Positions 54,663-63,734 are shown, counted from the first letter of the stretch. The stretch is DNA of 64,000 nt from Draconibacterium sediminis (GCF_000949475.1 NZ_JRHC01000001.1:1054001-1118000), one strand, 5' to 3'. A program made the numbers and translations. Notes: generated from the sequence alone by a model not told the origin.

Positions 54663-56705
54663 TTATGAGTCAAGCGATAGTGGACTTAATAATTCTTGCT
54701 GGATGGCCCAGCTTTTAAGTTTATCACGTTCTGTTTCTGCCTTGGTTTTTACCCGGTATAAAATTTCCTGAAAACCCGGATCATTGCGAATGGCATTTAG
54801 CAGCGGATCATTTTTCATGTAGAAATAGATAAACCAGAGGTTGGTGTTCTGTTGTTGCACTTTTCTTAGGTTCTCGAAAGCTTTGTCTTTTTCGTTTAAA
54901 ATGGCGTAGGTGGCTGCAAGGTCGTAAAGCGCTTCTTCTGCATTTCCCATTGCAATTAACTTTTGGCTGGCATCAATTTGCCGTTGAAAGTATTTTGTTG
55001 CGTTTAGCGTATCGCCATTTACCAGGTATACATAGCCTATCCGATGATGCTCGTTGTTTAGTTTAAAATTGATATTGTTCGAGATTTGTAAAATTCGTTC
55101 ATTATAAAATGTCGCTTTCTTATACTCTTTCAGTAGAATATAATTGAAAGCCAACAGGCTATTTGTGTTTAAGTTGGTTGAATCGATTGACCGGGCGTTC
55201 AGTGCATACTCGGTGGCTTCAACAAAATGCTCTTTATATTCCTCAATGAGCGCTAATCGCCGGAAATAATACATCGAGTCGTTATCATACGATAGTTTCC
55301 GGTTAATTAGCTCCTGCCCCTCGTCGAATAAGCCGTTCAGAATAAATATAAAAACCAGGTTATCGAGCATTATGGGGTATTCCGGCCCTCTGCGCCGTTT
55401 TGTTGCTTCAAGAATATTCTGCGCCGATTTAATGCTGTTTTTTAATAAAAAGAAATTACCTAAACCATAATAAGCCTGCCAGCTATTTGGATTAAAATGC
55501 AAGGCCTGTTCGTATTGCCCAATGGCCTTATCCGAAAAGCGGGCGCGGTAATAATCGCCCCGCAATGTATAGGCATCTGACAGGGTGTTGTCGAACGACA
55601 AAGCCTTGTTGGCAAGACTTAAAACAGTGTCGAGATAAGTATTCTTAAAAATATCGGACCACGTGGTTTTATCGTAAGCAATCTGGGCCAGTCCAACATA
55701 GGCCTGCGCATAAGTAGAGTCGTTGTTTAGTGCTTTTTGGTAGTAATCTTCAGCCTTGCTTAACGATTCGAGATCGGTGTTGTTTTTCCAGTATTCCATA
55801 TGTGCCGCCCGGCCCAATTGATAAAAATCGATGGCTTCTGAACTGAGGGTAGGTACTTTTTTTATTCGCGCTTTTTCATCAGGTGTTATAAAGGCATTTA
55901 ACTGTTGCGCTATTGCCCGCGAAATATTACTTTCCACATCCAATATATTTTCGAGACCGGAGTTATAAGTGTCCGACCACTCAATTTCTCCGCTTTTTGT
56001 ATTGGTAAGGTGAACAATCAATTTCATTTTGTTATCTTCTGTGTGCAGGTCGCCCTTTAGGAGATAATTTACACCCAGTTTTTTTGCCAGATGGCTGTCA
56101 GTTTCTTTACTGTCAGTATCAATTGCCGGAATTGAAAGTACTACCAGGTTTTCAATCATCGATAGTTTGCTGGTAATTTCAAGCATCATCACATAGGCGA
56201 GGTATTCCTTGTCTTTTCCCGATCCCAAATAGTTAAAGGGTAATACGGCAATCGTTTTTTCGACAGTATTTTTATTGGCAAACAACGAAAAACGATGGTT
56301 GGGAATTAAAAAAAATATGAGGAGTAGCAGAATAAGCAGAAGGGAAATAATTCGATAGTACCGGTTTTCTGTTTTTTTCGACTTGAACTTCTTTTTAAAC
56401 TCTCCGGGAGGCATCCCAAATTCATCGTGAAAACATTTGTTAAAATATGCCGGACTTCCAAAACCAACCTTGTATGAAATTTCGGCAATTGTATGGTCGT
56501 CGGTTAAAAGTAATTCTTTGGCTTTGTTTAAACGAATTGCCCTGATAAACTGGCTGATGGATTTCCCCGAATGTTCTTTAATCCGTCGATGAAGGGTGGA
56601 ATGACTTTTCCCAATGATTTCAGCCAGCTGCTCAGGCCCAAAATGCTCATTTTCCAGGTTGTCCTGCACAATTTGGGTGAGTTTCTGAATAAAATCAAGG
56701 TTCAT
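54663..56705 (-). CDS. Membrane-bound AraC-TM-TPR regulator, paralogue 3
   Basis: 680 aa from the ATG at 56705; the frame is open for 126 bp upstream, but only this start gives the N-terminus MNLDFIQKLTQIVQ shared with the two paralogues and leaves the conserved upstream region intact. HTH (1-106), TM (118-134), IAVLPFNYLG domain (about 145-280) and TPRs (about 300-620). The second DNA-binding helix (GFGSPAYFNKCFHDEFGMPPGEFKK) differs slightly from those of the others, which may give a different target. Confidence 0.87.
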   Translation of the reverse strand: MNLDFIQKLTQIVQDNLENEHFGPEQLAEIIGKSHSTLHRRIKEHSGKSISQFIRAIRLNKAKELLLTDDHTIAEISYKVGFGSPAYFNKCFHDEFGMPPGEFKKKFKSKKTENRYYRIISLLLILLLLIFFLIPNHRFSLFANKNTVEKTIAVLPFNYLGSGKDKEYLAYVMMLEITSKLSMIENLVVLSIPAIDTDSKETDSHLAKKLGVNYLLKGDLHTEDNKMKLIVHLTNTKSGEIEWSDTYNSGLENILDVESNISRAIAQQLNAFITPDEKARIKKVPTLSSEAIDFYQLGRAAHMEYWKNNTDLESLSKAEDYYQKALNNDSTYAQAYVGLAQIAYDKTTWSDIFKNTYLDTVLSLANKALSFDNTLSDAYTLRGDYYRARFSDKAIGQYEQALHFNPNSWQAYYGLGNFFLLKNSIKSAQNILEATKRRRGPEYPIMLDNLVFIFILNGLFDEGQELINRKLSYDNDSMYYFRRLALIEEYKEHFVEATEYALNARSIDSTNLNTNSLLAFNYILLKEYKKATFYNERILQISNNINFKLNNEHHRIGYVYLVNGDTLNATKYFQRQIDASQKLIAMGNAEEALYDLAATYAILNEKDKAFENLRKVQQQNTNLWFIYFYMKNDPLLNAIRNDPGFQEILYRVKTKAETERDKLKSWAIQQELLSPLSLDS

Positions 56706-56777
56706 CTGAATTAAGGTATGAATTAGCGGTTTTTTACATACCTCAAAATACGTTGGAAGCTCATTATTGTTGCATTT
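56706..56777 (-). promoter_or_regulatory. Conserved upstream region of regulator paralogue 3
   Basis: Third copy of the shared region, with TTAAGGTATGAATT, CAAAATACGTTGGAAGCT and ATGCAACAATAA (minus strand, 56775-56764). Confidence 0.6.
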
Positions 56778-56879
56778 GATTCGGATATGGAATTTTTCTC
56801 CGTGGTGATAGATTAAAATTGCACAAAGCATTAAACTTTTTTACCGGGTTTTGGTCTTACCAAACGTAACAGGCTCGTA

Positions 56880-57311
56880 ATGAAACTAAAATCGATTTTC
56901 CCGAAATTTATTGAGTGGCTGATATCGCCCGCGGTGTTTGGCAGCAAAAAAAAGCTTATTCCCGGCAAGTGGCATTTGTTTGAATATTACGTAGATGAGG
57001 GAGAGGAGCTGTTACATATTGATGAAGCTGAGTTGAAGAAGAAGAAAATAATGTACGTTTTTTCTTTTCTCGAAAATCATGAATTTATTGTGGACGGAAA
57101 TGCGCCGGTAAAATTGCTGGAGGGATCAACCGAAGGAAAGTGGAGCGTCGCCCGAAACTTTATCACATTAATTAATCCGAAAGAGTTCAGGAACAATATT
57201 GAGTTTCAGTTTGCTTTTGAAAAAGGCAATTTGAAATTGCTAAAAAAAGATGCCATGGGCAAGATCGAGTTTTTTGGCTTCTTTCATGCGCCAAAACAAA
57301 ATCCTAAGTAA
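56880..57311 (+). CDS. Small lipocalin-like hypothetical protein
   Basis: 143 aa. No signal peptide is clear. IPGKWHLFEYYVDEGEELL near residue 30, FSFLENHEFIVDG and GKWSVARNFITLIN suggest a small beta-barrel of the lipocalin-like DUF type found in Bacteroidota. Its stop overlaps the 3' end of kynU on the other strand by 8 bp. Function unknown. Confidence 0.6.
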   Translation: MKLKSIFPKFIEWLISPAVFGSKKKLIPGKWHLFEYYVDEGEELLHIDEAELKKKKIMYVFSFLENHEFIVDGNAPVKLLEGSTEGKWSVARNFITLINPKEFRNNIEFQFAFEKGNLKLLKKDAMGKIEFFGFFHAPKQNPK

Positions 57312-58584
57312 CTTCTGATTTTTGCGTTGAAAATTGCTCGTACTCTTTGTTTTTTATAATCTCCTTAAGGCGTTGAGCCGTGAGCCGCACTTCGTTAAAA
57401 GTTGTGTAAAGCGGCGTAAATCCAAAACGAATATTGTTTGGAGCACGAAAATCGGGAATGATTCGAATCCTTGATGTTTTTGGATGAATTAAAGCCTGGC
57501 AAATGCGGTAAGCTTCGTCGTGTTTTAATGAAACGTGCGATCCCCGTTTTTCTGGCTTCGCCGGAGAACCTACTTCAAAACCATAATTACGTAATTCTGT
57601 TTCAGCCAGGGAAAGAAAGAACTCGGAAAGCCGGATGCTTTTTTGATGAATGGTTGCCATCCCGGCTTCGTTGATCATATCAATGCCGGGTTCTATGGCC
57701 ATAAGATTTAATACCGGAGGTGTTCCTGTCAGGAATTTTCGAATACCCTTTGCAGGGCGGTAGTTTAAATCGAACTCAAAAGGTAGAGCCTCGCCAAACC
57801 AACCCTGAATGGGAGATGATAATTTTTCCTGTAAATCTTTCCGAACGTAAAGAAAAGCAGGTGAACCCGGACCGCCGTTGAGGTATTTGTAGGTGCAGCC
57901 AACCGCCATATCTGCATTGCATTTATTCAGCTCAATTTCAACAGCACCAGCAGCATGACTAAGATCCCAAAGAACAAGTGCTCCCATTTTTTGCACGTAC
58001 CTGGTTATTTCTTCCAGCTGGTACATAAAAGCACTTTTAAATGCCACCAACGACAGCACCACCAGGGCCGTGTTTTTTGTGATTATCGATTTTAGCTCTT
58101 CCGTGTCAATTGTAATGCCGTCAGCTGTTTGCGCCAGTTCGAGTTTATATTCCGGGCCAAATTCCTTTAAAAGTCCCTGTAAAATGTACAGGTCGGTAGG
58201 GAAATTGAGTGTGTCGCTTACAATTTTAGTTTTTCCTTTCTGCAGTTTCAGCGTGGCATGTGCCAGTTTGTAGAGGTTAACCGATGTACTGTCTGAAACA
58301 ATTACTTCTCCTTCCGAAGCACCAATAATTGGAGCGATTTTATCGCCAAGCTGAGCGGGTTTTTGGTACCAATACCGGTTCCAGCTTTCGATTAGTTCCG
58401 TTCCCCATTGTTTTTCCACCACTTCAGAAAGCAACGCTTTGGTTTTAATTGGAAGGCGGCCAAGCGAATTTCCATCGAGGTAAATGGTATTCTCCGATTT
58501 GATGTAAAACCGGCTTCGGAATTTATTTAATGGATCGTCTCTGTCAAGTTGTTTGGCTAAAACAAGGTTCTGGTCAGTTGTCAT
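57304..58584 (-). CDS. kynU: Kynureninase
   Basis: 426-aa PLP enzyme splitting kynurenine (or 3-hydroxykynurenine) to anthranilate (or 3-hydroxyanthranilate) and alanine. Family blocks: TIYLDGNSLGRLP near 33-45, VSDSTSVNLYKL, WDLSHAAGAVEIEL, and the PLP-lysine segment VGCTYKYLNGGPGSPAF (Lys about 233). Its ATG follows the stop of the SGNH hydrolase gene with no space. No other kynurenine pathway gene is seen, so the source of substrate is unclear. Confidence 0.93.
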   Translation of the reverse strand: MTTDQNLVLAKQLDRDDPLNKFRSRFYIKSENTIYLDGNSLGRLPIKTKALLSEVVEKQWGTELIESWNRYWYQKPAQLGDKIAPIIGASEGEVIVSDSTSVNLYKLAHATLKLQKGKTKIVSDTLNFPTDLYILQGLLKEFGPEYKLELAQTADGITIDTEELKSIITKNTALVVLSLVAFKSAFMYQLEEITRYVQKMGALVLWDLSHAAGAVEIELNKCNADMAVGCTYKYLNGGPGSPAFLYVRKDLQEKLSSPIQGWFGEALPFEFDLNYRPAKGIRKFLTGTPPVLNLMAIEPGIDMINEAGMATIHQKSIRLSEFFLSLAETELRNYGFEVGSPAKPEKRGSHVSLKHDEAYRICQALIHPKTSRIRIIPDFRAPNNIRFGFTPLYTTFNEVRLTAQRLKEIIKNKEYEQFSTQKSEVT

Positions 58585-59319
58585 TTATTTTTGGCTTTCG
58601 AGTATTTTTTTTGCTTCAGGAAGAATTTTTTCTACCCAGCGCCGGTACATTTCTCCCGAAGGGTGCAATCCATCGGAAGCCACAAGCGTTTCATTGTTAA
58701 GTGCTTCGCGCGATATGGCAGTTATCTCCACGTAACGCGCATTGGCCTGCTGTGTTTCCTGAAAATTTATAGCGTTGTATTCATCAATTTCTTTGGCAAT
58801 CTGTTCCGGGTTGCGGCTTTTCCCAAAAGGAGTAACTCCATAATCGGGGATTGAAATTACAATTACGTTTTGAGCCTTGTTACCCGCATATTTTATTGCG
58901 GTTTGCAGGTTGTTCCTGAATTCTCCCCGGTATTCGTCGGCGCTTCTTCCCCTGTACTGGTTGTTTACGCCAATTAACAAGGTCACTAAATTGTAGGAGT
59001 TTTTTAGATTCTCATTTTCAATGGCAGCGGCCAATTCATCGGTGGTCCAGCCGGTGCGTGCCACAATTTTTGCAGCTTGCATTTCAAAACCTTCAGCTTT
59101 TAATTGTTCAACCAGTTGAACCGGGAAACGTTGGTTTTCGGCCACGCTTTCGCCAATGGTGTACGAATCGCCTAAAGCAAGGTAATAAAAGGTAGAATCC
59201 TTATCCGCATTTTCGACAGGATCACCTGGTTCCGGTTGTTCATTCATAATTACGGGGTCTTCTTTGTCGGTGCAGGCCAGTCCTGCAAACATCAATATTA
59301 AAAAAACTATCCGGCTCAT
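58585..59319 (-). CDS. SGNH/GDSL hydrolase, lipoprotein
   Basis: 244-aa esterase-type hydrolase. The signal ends at LAC (about Cys16). Block I LALGDSYTIGES holds the nucleophile Ser (about 52), the Asn of block III is in LLIGVNNQYRG, and block V DGLHPSG holds the Asp/His pair (about 216-219). Gly of block II is likely in ARTGWTTDEL. It would deacylate a lipid or glycan in the envelope. It lies directly upstream of kynU (adjacent codons), although a biochemical link is not obvious. Confidence 0.88.
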   Translation of the reverse strand: MSRIVFLILMFAGLACTDKEDPVIMNEQPEPGDPVENADKDSTFYYLALGDSYTIGESVAENQRFPVQLVEQLKAEGFEMQAAKIVARTGWTTDELAAAIENENLKNSYNLVTLLIGVNNQYRGRSADEYRGEFRNNLQTAIKYAGNKAQNVIVISIPDYGVTPFGKSRNPEQIAKEIDEYNAINFQETQQANARYVEITAISREALNNETLVASDGLHPSGEMYRRWVEKILPEAKKILESQK

Positions 59320-59389
59320 TTTTCTCTTTTATTCTTTTAACAACTCAGCTTTGTTCCGGGTTTGAAAAAAGCATTCAGTATTTTAGAAG

Positions 59390-60619
59390 CTAATTTCCAA
59401 CCCCGTTTTTATAAATGTCTAATGCTGCCGGGAATGGTTGCAAAGCACGCTCAAAAATTCCAAGCGAATAGGCAATGGTCAATCCGTAATTCGTAATTGC
59501 AACTCCTGCTTGTTTGGCTTTCATAATTCGGCTTAACATTTCGCGGCGGTTCCACATGCAGGCTCCGCAATGTATGATAAGTTTATAATCGGAAATATTA
59601 GGCGGGAAATCGTGCCCGCGTGTACTTTCAATTTCCAGTTTGCCGCCGACATACTGGGTGAGCCAGCGCGGAATTTTTACGGTGCCAATATCTTCGCCAA
59701 TGGGGTGGTGCGAGCAGGCTTCGGCAATTAAAACCTTATCGCCGGTTTTTAGCTTGTCGATGGCCATGGCTCCGCGAACCATTTCGTTTAGATCGCCCTG
59801 GTGGCGTGCAAACAAAATGGAAAACGAGGTTAGTGGTATTTCCGGAGGCGTGTCGGCAGCCACTTTTAAAAAGGCTTGCGAATCGGTAACAACCATTTTT
59901 GGCGGCTTGTTAAACCGTGACAATGCTTCGCGCAATTCGCGTTCTTTTACCACCATACAAAATGCATCGCTGTCCAATAAATCGCGGATGCTTTGCACCT
60001 GAGGTAAAATCAGTCTGCCTTTTGGTGCTTCTTTATCGATGGGAACTACCAAAACCGCTGCTTCTCCGGCACCAACTAGGTCGCCTAAAATACTGGGGCG
60101 ATTTATAAAATCAGCAGGAGCTGAATTCAGCAATAACTGTCGTAACTCGAGTAATCCTGTTTTTTCGATTACTGAAGTCTGCACCAGCTTTATTTTTTGG
60201 CCATCAAGAGCACCGATAATTTCAAAGTTTTCTTCGTACAGATCGCACTTGTTAAACACCACCACAAACGGAATCTCGCGCTCGTTAAACTCTCCGATAA
60301 GCGATTCTTCGTATTCCCCCCAATCGTTAAAATTCGAAACAATTACACCCAAATCTGTTCGGTCGAATACGGCAAGTGTTTTGGCAATTCGTTTTTCGCC
60401 AAGTGCTCCAACATCGTCGATTCCGGCTGTGTCGATAAAAAGTAACGGCCCCAAAGGAAGTAGCTCCATTGGCTTTTCAACCGGGTCGGTGGTAGTTCCG
60501 GCAACATCCGAAACAATAGAAACATCTTGCTGTGTTAAAGCATTTAACAGGCTGGATTTGCCGGCATTTCTGCGGCCAAAAATTCCAATATGTAAACGAA
60601 ATGATTTTGGTGCTCTCAT
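59390..60619 (-). CDS. hydF: [FeFe]-hydrogenase maturation GTPase HydF
   Basis: 409 aa from the ATG at 60619; a TTG further upstream (60655) is also in frame. The N-terminal GTPase has the P-loop GRRNAGKSS (15-23), DVAGTTTDPV (switch I), DTAGIDD and NKCD. The C-terminal region carries the HydF metal ligands, EACSHHP and IIHCGACMWNRREM. HydF is the scaffold on which the H-cluster subsite is put together before transfer to HydA. No hydE, hydG or hydA lies in this window, so their presence elsewhere is only expected. Confidence 0.93.
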   Translation of the reverse strand: MRAPKSFRLHIGIFGRRNAGKSSLLNALTQQDVSIVSDVAGTTTDPVEKPMELLPLGPLLFIDTAGIDDVGALGEKRIAKTLAVFDRTDLGVIVSNFNDWGEYEESLIGEFNEREIPFVVVFNKCDLYEENFEIIGALDGQKIKLVQTSVIEKTGLLELRQLLLNSAPADFINRPSILGDLVGAGEAAVLVVPIDKEAPKGRLILPQVQSIRDLLDSDAFCMVVKERELREALSRFNKPPKMVVTDSQAFLKVAADTPPEIPLTSFSILFARHQGDLNEMVRGAMAIDKLKTGDKVLIAEACSHHPIGEDIGTVKIPRWLTQYVGGKLEIESTRGHDFPPNISDYKLIIHCGACMWNRREMLSRIMKAKQAGVAITNYGLTIAYSLGIFERALQPFPAALDIYKNGVGN

Positions 60620-60755
60620 GTTTTCTGTTTTGCGCGACTGAAAGTACAAATTCAATCCAATTCACACAATTATTGGAATAAAAAATAGATTCTGCCGTTG
60701 TGTAAAAGTTCGTTGCTGCGAGAAAGCAGGCTCCCGGCAATGCCAAAAGGGCTTC

Positions 60756-60941
60756 TTCTCATTAAAAAAGGTGCTTCTCCCACCTCTGCAGGCAGTTCTC
60801 CCACGTTTTTTTCCGGTTCTCCCATAAAAAAAGATGTTCTCCCACGGTTTTTGGTGTTTCTCCCAGGCTTATGAACAGTTCTCCCATGCCTGGATGTCGT
60901 TCTCCCTTACATTTGTCTTGTTCTCCCGTGGGAGAGTTTAC
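60756..60941. repeat. 21-bp periodic array A with TTCTCCCA core (9 units)
   Basis: The core TTCTCCCA (first unit TTCTCATT, last two TTCTCCCT and TTCTCCCG) starts at 60756, 60775, 60796, 60817, 60837, 60858, 60879, 60900 and 60921, giving spacings of 19, 21, 21, 20, 21, 21, 21 and 21. The 12-13 bases after each core differ between units. The last unit contains CTCCCGTGGGAG, and CCCTTACATTT (60905) pairs with AAATGTAAGGG (60942), so the array ends in a stem-loop. It fills the region upstream of hydF. Confidence 0.8.
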
Positions 60942-61002
60942 AAAATGTAAGGGAGGATTGGTTTTTTCGTGTGAAAATTTACTTTTTGTTTGCGATGAGG
61001 CA

Positions 61003-61029
61003 TAAAAAAAGGGTGCCGAAGCACCCTTT
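61003..61029 (-). terminator. Terminator of the 104-aa Cys/Lys-rich protein gene
   Basis: Minus-strand 9-bp stem AAAGGGTGC/GCACCCTTT with a UUCG tetraloop, followed by TTTTTTTAT, 23 bp after the stop codon. Confidence 0.9.
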
Positions 61030-61052
61030 AATTGATTTATTTGAAGTTGATT

Positions 61053-61367
61053 TTACTTCGATCCTCCACAACAACTTTTTTTCTCAGTGGTGGCTTTTTT
61101 GTCTCCACAGGTTTTACCCGATGCTTCACAACTTTTCTTTTGTGCGTCGGTGCAACCTGTTGCCTTCTTGTCAGATGTTTTAGTCGCTGTAGCTTTCTTT
61201 TCTGTTTTCTTCTTTTTTTCTTCCTCTTCTTTGTTGATTACAACCGAATTATCGTCGGCAACAACAGTAACTTCCGATTTTTTTGTTGTATTAACCTTTG
61301 CATTTGTACTTGCCATGGCAACACTAAAAGCAGCAATAAGAGTGATTACAATTAGAATTCTTTTCAT
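61053..61367 (-). CDS. Small exported Lys/Cys-rich protein
   Basis: 104 aa with a signal peptide (MKRILIVITLIAAFSVAMAS). The mature chain is full of Lys, Glu and Thr (KEEEEKKKKTEKK) and has five Cys in its C-terminal third (C72, C80, C87, C99, C100), ending KKSCCGGSK. The composition suggests a metal- or thiol-binding periplasmic protein. It stands 208 bp from the divergent histidine kinase gene. A second protein of the same type is at the end of the window on the other side of the two-component genes. Confidence 0.7.
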   Translation of the reverse strand: MKRILIVITLIAAFSVAMASTNAKVNTTKKSEVTVVADDNSVVINKEEEEKKKKTEKKATATKTSDKKATGCTDAQKKSCEASGKTCGDKKATTEKKSCCGGSK

Positions 61368-61398
61368 GATTTTTTAGTTTTTTTTTGTGATCGTGATA

Positions 61399-61406
61399 CA
61401 AATATA
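61399..61406 (-). promoter_or_regulatory. Probable -7 element of the Lys/Cys-rich protein gene
   Basis: TATATTTG on the minus strand, 32 bp upstream of the ATG, matches TAnnTTTG. The -33 half is not clear. Confidence 0.45.
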
Positions 61407-61575
61407 TTGTTTACTGATTAAAGTATGCGTTAATGCGAGGTTAAAGTAATTAACGGCCGGACTGATTGTTGATTTAATGGTTATTTTTGATTTTTATAAA
61501 CGCCATAAAACAATTGGTTATCAATATGGTTATGGTAGTAAATAGTTCATCGACGAGGATAAGGGAAATTTATAC

Positions 61576-62841
61576 GTGAAAACAGTATTCAGAAAATATA
61601 CATTTCTGTTAGCATTGCTCATTATTCTGGCACTGCTGGCAACACAAATAAAATGGATTGTTTATTCCATTCGCTTTCAGGACAAAGTATTTGAGAAAAG
61701 TGTGGAGTTAGCTTTAAGCGAAACTATGACAAATCTTACTGCCGATAAACCATTGTGTAACAAGGTTAAAGCTTGTGTTGATTGTGACTCCGTTCGCCTG
61801 AAAACACAACTGACATCATCAGGTGTTTGGCAAAAAATTCACGACGCTATTCAAGACGAATTAAAATCATACGACATCGATCTGGATTTCGAAATGTACG
61901 TTCTTGAAGATGGTTCGGAGGAGCTAAAAGTAATCGAGGCCGAATACGATAAAGGATTGTATTACTCGCGTTGTATGGGCGGAATACTTGGGCAGACCGG
62001 GTATCAATTGGTGGTGGAATTTCCGTCGCGAACCCGTTTTTTCTTTGCCACGGCAGGTTACATGTTCCTTGGGTCGGTAATTCTGATCTTCCTGCTTATC
62101 CTTTCGCTCCTTTATCTTTTGCGCATTTATAACCGCGAAATTCGTATTGCCAAACATACCAAAGAGTTGCTGAATAATGTGAGTCATGAGTTTAAAACGC
62201 CTTTGTCGTCAATTGCTCTGGCATCGAATATGATTCGTAAAAAACGCTATGGTGAGGATGAGCAAAAATTAAGCAGTTACGCAGATCTGATAAGCAAAGA
62301 GAACCGTAAACTTCAAAACCTGGTAGAAAGTTTATTGCGCCTGGAAGCTGTGGAGCGAAACGAATTTGATTACAACAAAGAAGAAACATCGATAGAGGAT
62401 GTGGTAAAAGAAGCTGCATCAACCTGCGAAATGTTGCTGAATGAAAGGTACGGACGAATTACATACGATTTTGAAGCAGGGAACACTCCGGTTTTTATAG
62501 ATCGGTTGCACTTTATAAACGTGTTCGTTAACCTGCTTTCGAATGCTATAAAATACTCCAAGCGCAATCCTGACATTGCTATTTCTACCCATATTGAAAA
62601 CGATAAGCTGGTAATCCTGGTAAAAGATAACGGAATTGGTATCCCATTTAAATTTCAAAAGTATATTTTTGATAAGTATTACAGGGTGCCAACGGGCGAT
62701 GTGCACAACGCCAAAGGTTTTGGAATTGGGCTGGCCTACGTTAAACAAATTGTAGAAGCGCATAACGGAACCGTTGCTGTTGAAAGTACAAGCGATGAAG
62801 GGACTGTTTTTAGGATTCAACTGCCACTAGAAAAATCGTAA
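61576..62841 (+). CDS. Sensor histidine kinase
   Basis: 421 aa, GTG start at 61576. TM1 (about 9-31) and TM2 (158-183) bracket a periplasmic sensor of about 125 residues containing C61, C67, C70 and C133 (the first three in CNKVKACVDC). The dimerisation domain has the phospho-acceptor His204 in NVSHEFKTPLSSI. The ATPase domain has N (FVNLLSNAIKY), G1 (VKDNGIGIP), F (FDKYYRVP) and G2 (GFGIGLAYVKQIV) boxes. It is followed 2 bp later by its response regulator gene. A -7-like TATTTTTG is at 61482. Periplasmic cysteines suggest redox or metal sensing (inference). Confidence 0.93.
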   Translation: MKTVFRKYTFLLALLIILALLATQIKWIVYSIRFQDKVFEKSVELALSETMTNLTADKPLCNKVKACVDCDSVRLKTQLTSSGVWQKIHDAIQDELKSYDIDLDFEMYVLEDGSEELKVIEAEYDKGLYYSRCMGGILGQTGYQLVVEFPSRTRFFFATAGYMFLGSVILIFLLILSLLYLLRIYNREIRIAKHTKELLNNVSHEFKTPLSSIALASNMIRKKRYGEDEQKLSSYADLISKENRKLQNLVESLLRLEAVERNEFDYNKEETSIEDVVKEAASTCEMLLNERYGRITYDFEAGNTPVFIDRLHFINVFVNLLSNAIKYSKRNPDIAISTHIENDKLVILVKDNGIGIPFKFQKYIFDKYYRVPTGDVHNAKGFGIGLAYVKQIVEAHNGTVAVESTSDEGTVFRIQLPLEKS

Positions 62842-62843
62842 AG

Positions 62844-63536
62844 ATGGACGAAAAAAACTTAAACATTATTTTAGTTGAGGACGACCTTAACCTTGGATTT
62901 TTGTTAGAGGATTTTTTGAAAAGCCGCGGAGTTGGCGTTACGCTGTACCGCGACGGAGAAGAAGGGCTGGAGGGCTTCAAAAAAAACGGAGATTTCAACT
63001 TTTGCATTTTTGATGTGATGCTCCCGAAAATGGATGGATTTACACTTGCCAAAAAGGTGAAAGCTGTTCAACCTGAAATTCCCGTAGTTTTTCTTACGGC
63101 GCGCGCCATGAAAGAAGATAAAATGAAAGGCTACAATATTGGCGCCGACGATTACATCACTAAACCTTTTGATGAGGATGAGTTGTGGTGTAAAATTGTG
63201 GCCATCAGTAAACGCAGCGATTTTATCCAGGAAGAAAGCGAAACCGTTTACCAGGTGGGTGCTTATGAGTTCGATTATGAAAACCTTTCGCTCAGTTTGG
63301 ATGGAAATATAAAACGCCTTACAACACGCGAGGCCGAAGTGTTGCGTATGCTTTGTAAGGAGAAAAAGAATGTAGTGCGCCGCGAGCAGATTCTTACTGC
63401 CATTTGGGGCGAAAATGATTATTTTGCCGGACGAAGCCTTGATGTATTTATCTCGAAACTTAGAAAGTATTTCTCCGGAGATCCTTCAATTTCTATCGAG
63501 AATGTGGTGAAAGTGGGTTACATTTTACATTGCTAG
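62844..63536 (+). CDS. OmpR/PhoB-family response regulator
   Basis: 230 aa. The receiver domain (5-125) has the acidic pair in VEDDL, the phospho-acceptor Asp57 in CIFDVMLPKMDG, the Thr in LTAR and the Lys in YITKPFDEDE. The C-terminal winged-helix domain (about 140-230) has LTTREAEVLRMLCKEKKNVVRREQIL and GRSLDVFISKLRKYF. It is translated just after the kinase (2-bp gap) and should be phosphorylated by it. Targets are probably the flanking Lys/Cys-rich genes, by context. Confidence 0.94.
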   Translation: MDEKNLNIILVEDDLNLGFLLEDFLKSRGVGVTLYRDGEEGLEGFKKNGDFNFCIFDVMLPKMDGFTLAKKVKAVQPEIPVVFLTARAMKEDKMKGYNIGADDYITKPFDEDELWCKIVAISKRSDFIQEESETVYQVGAYEFDYENLSLSLDGNIKRLTTREAEVLRMLCKEKKNVVRREQILTAIWGENDYFAGRSLDVFISKLRKYFSGDPSISIENVVKVGYILHC

Positions 63537-63579
63537 AAAAACTCGTTCGAGATTATTGGAAGTTACCAATAGGCATGGC

Positions 63580-63725
63580 CGATTTTTTTTCATTCCCTTT
63601 TGTTCCCCTTCAATGGGGAATTCGTATTAGACTACTGCAATAGCTTATCGCAAATCCTCCTTGTGAAGGAGGTGGCTGCCGAAGGAAGCCGAGGATGATT
63701 TTACGGGGACCTGTTTTTACGAGCC
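63580..63725. repeat. Hairpin-rich intergenic repeat
   Basis: Contains TTCCCCATTGAAGGGGAA-type and CCTCCTTGTGAAGGAGG hairpins followed by GCTGCCGAAGGAAGCCGAGG and, at its end, TTTTTACGA, which also occurs near 832. Sequences like these are frequent dispersed intergenic repeats in Bacteroidota genomes (general knowledge, not checked). No gene is present. Confidence 0.4.
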
Positions 63726-63734
63726 AGACTTTCA

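Noticed and set aside
59390-60619. EngA/Era-type ribosome-assembly GTPase
   Set aside because: The single GTPase domain followed by HCGAC and CSHH metal-ligand motifs is characteristic of HydF.
60756-60941. CRISPR array
   Set aside because: The conserved part is only 8 bp and the variable part 12-13 bp, far below CRISPR repeat and spacer lengths, and no cas genes are near.
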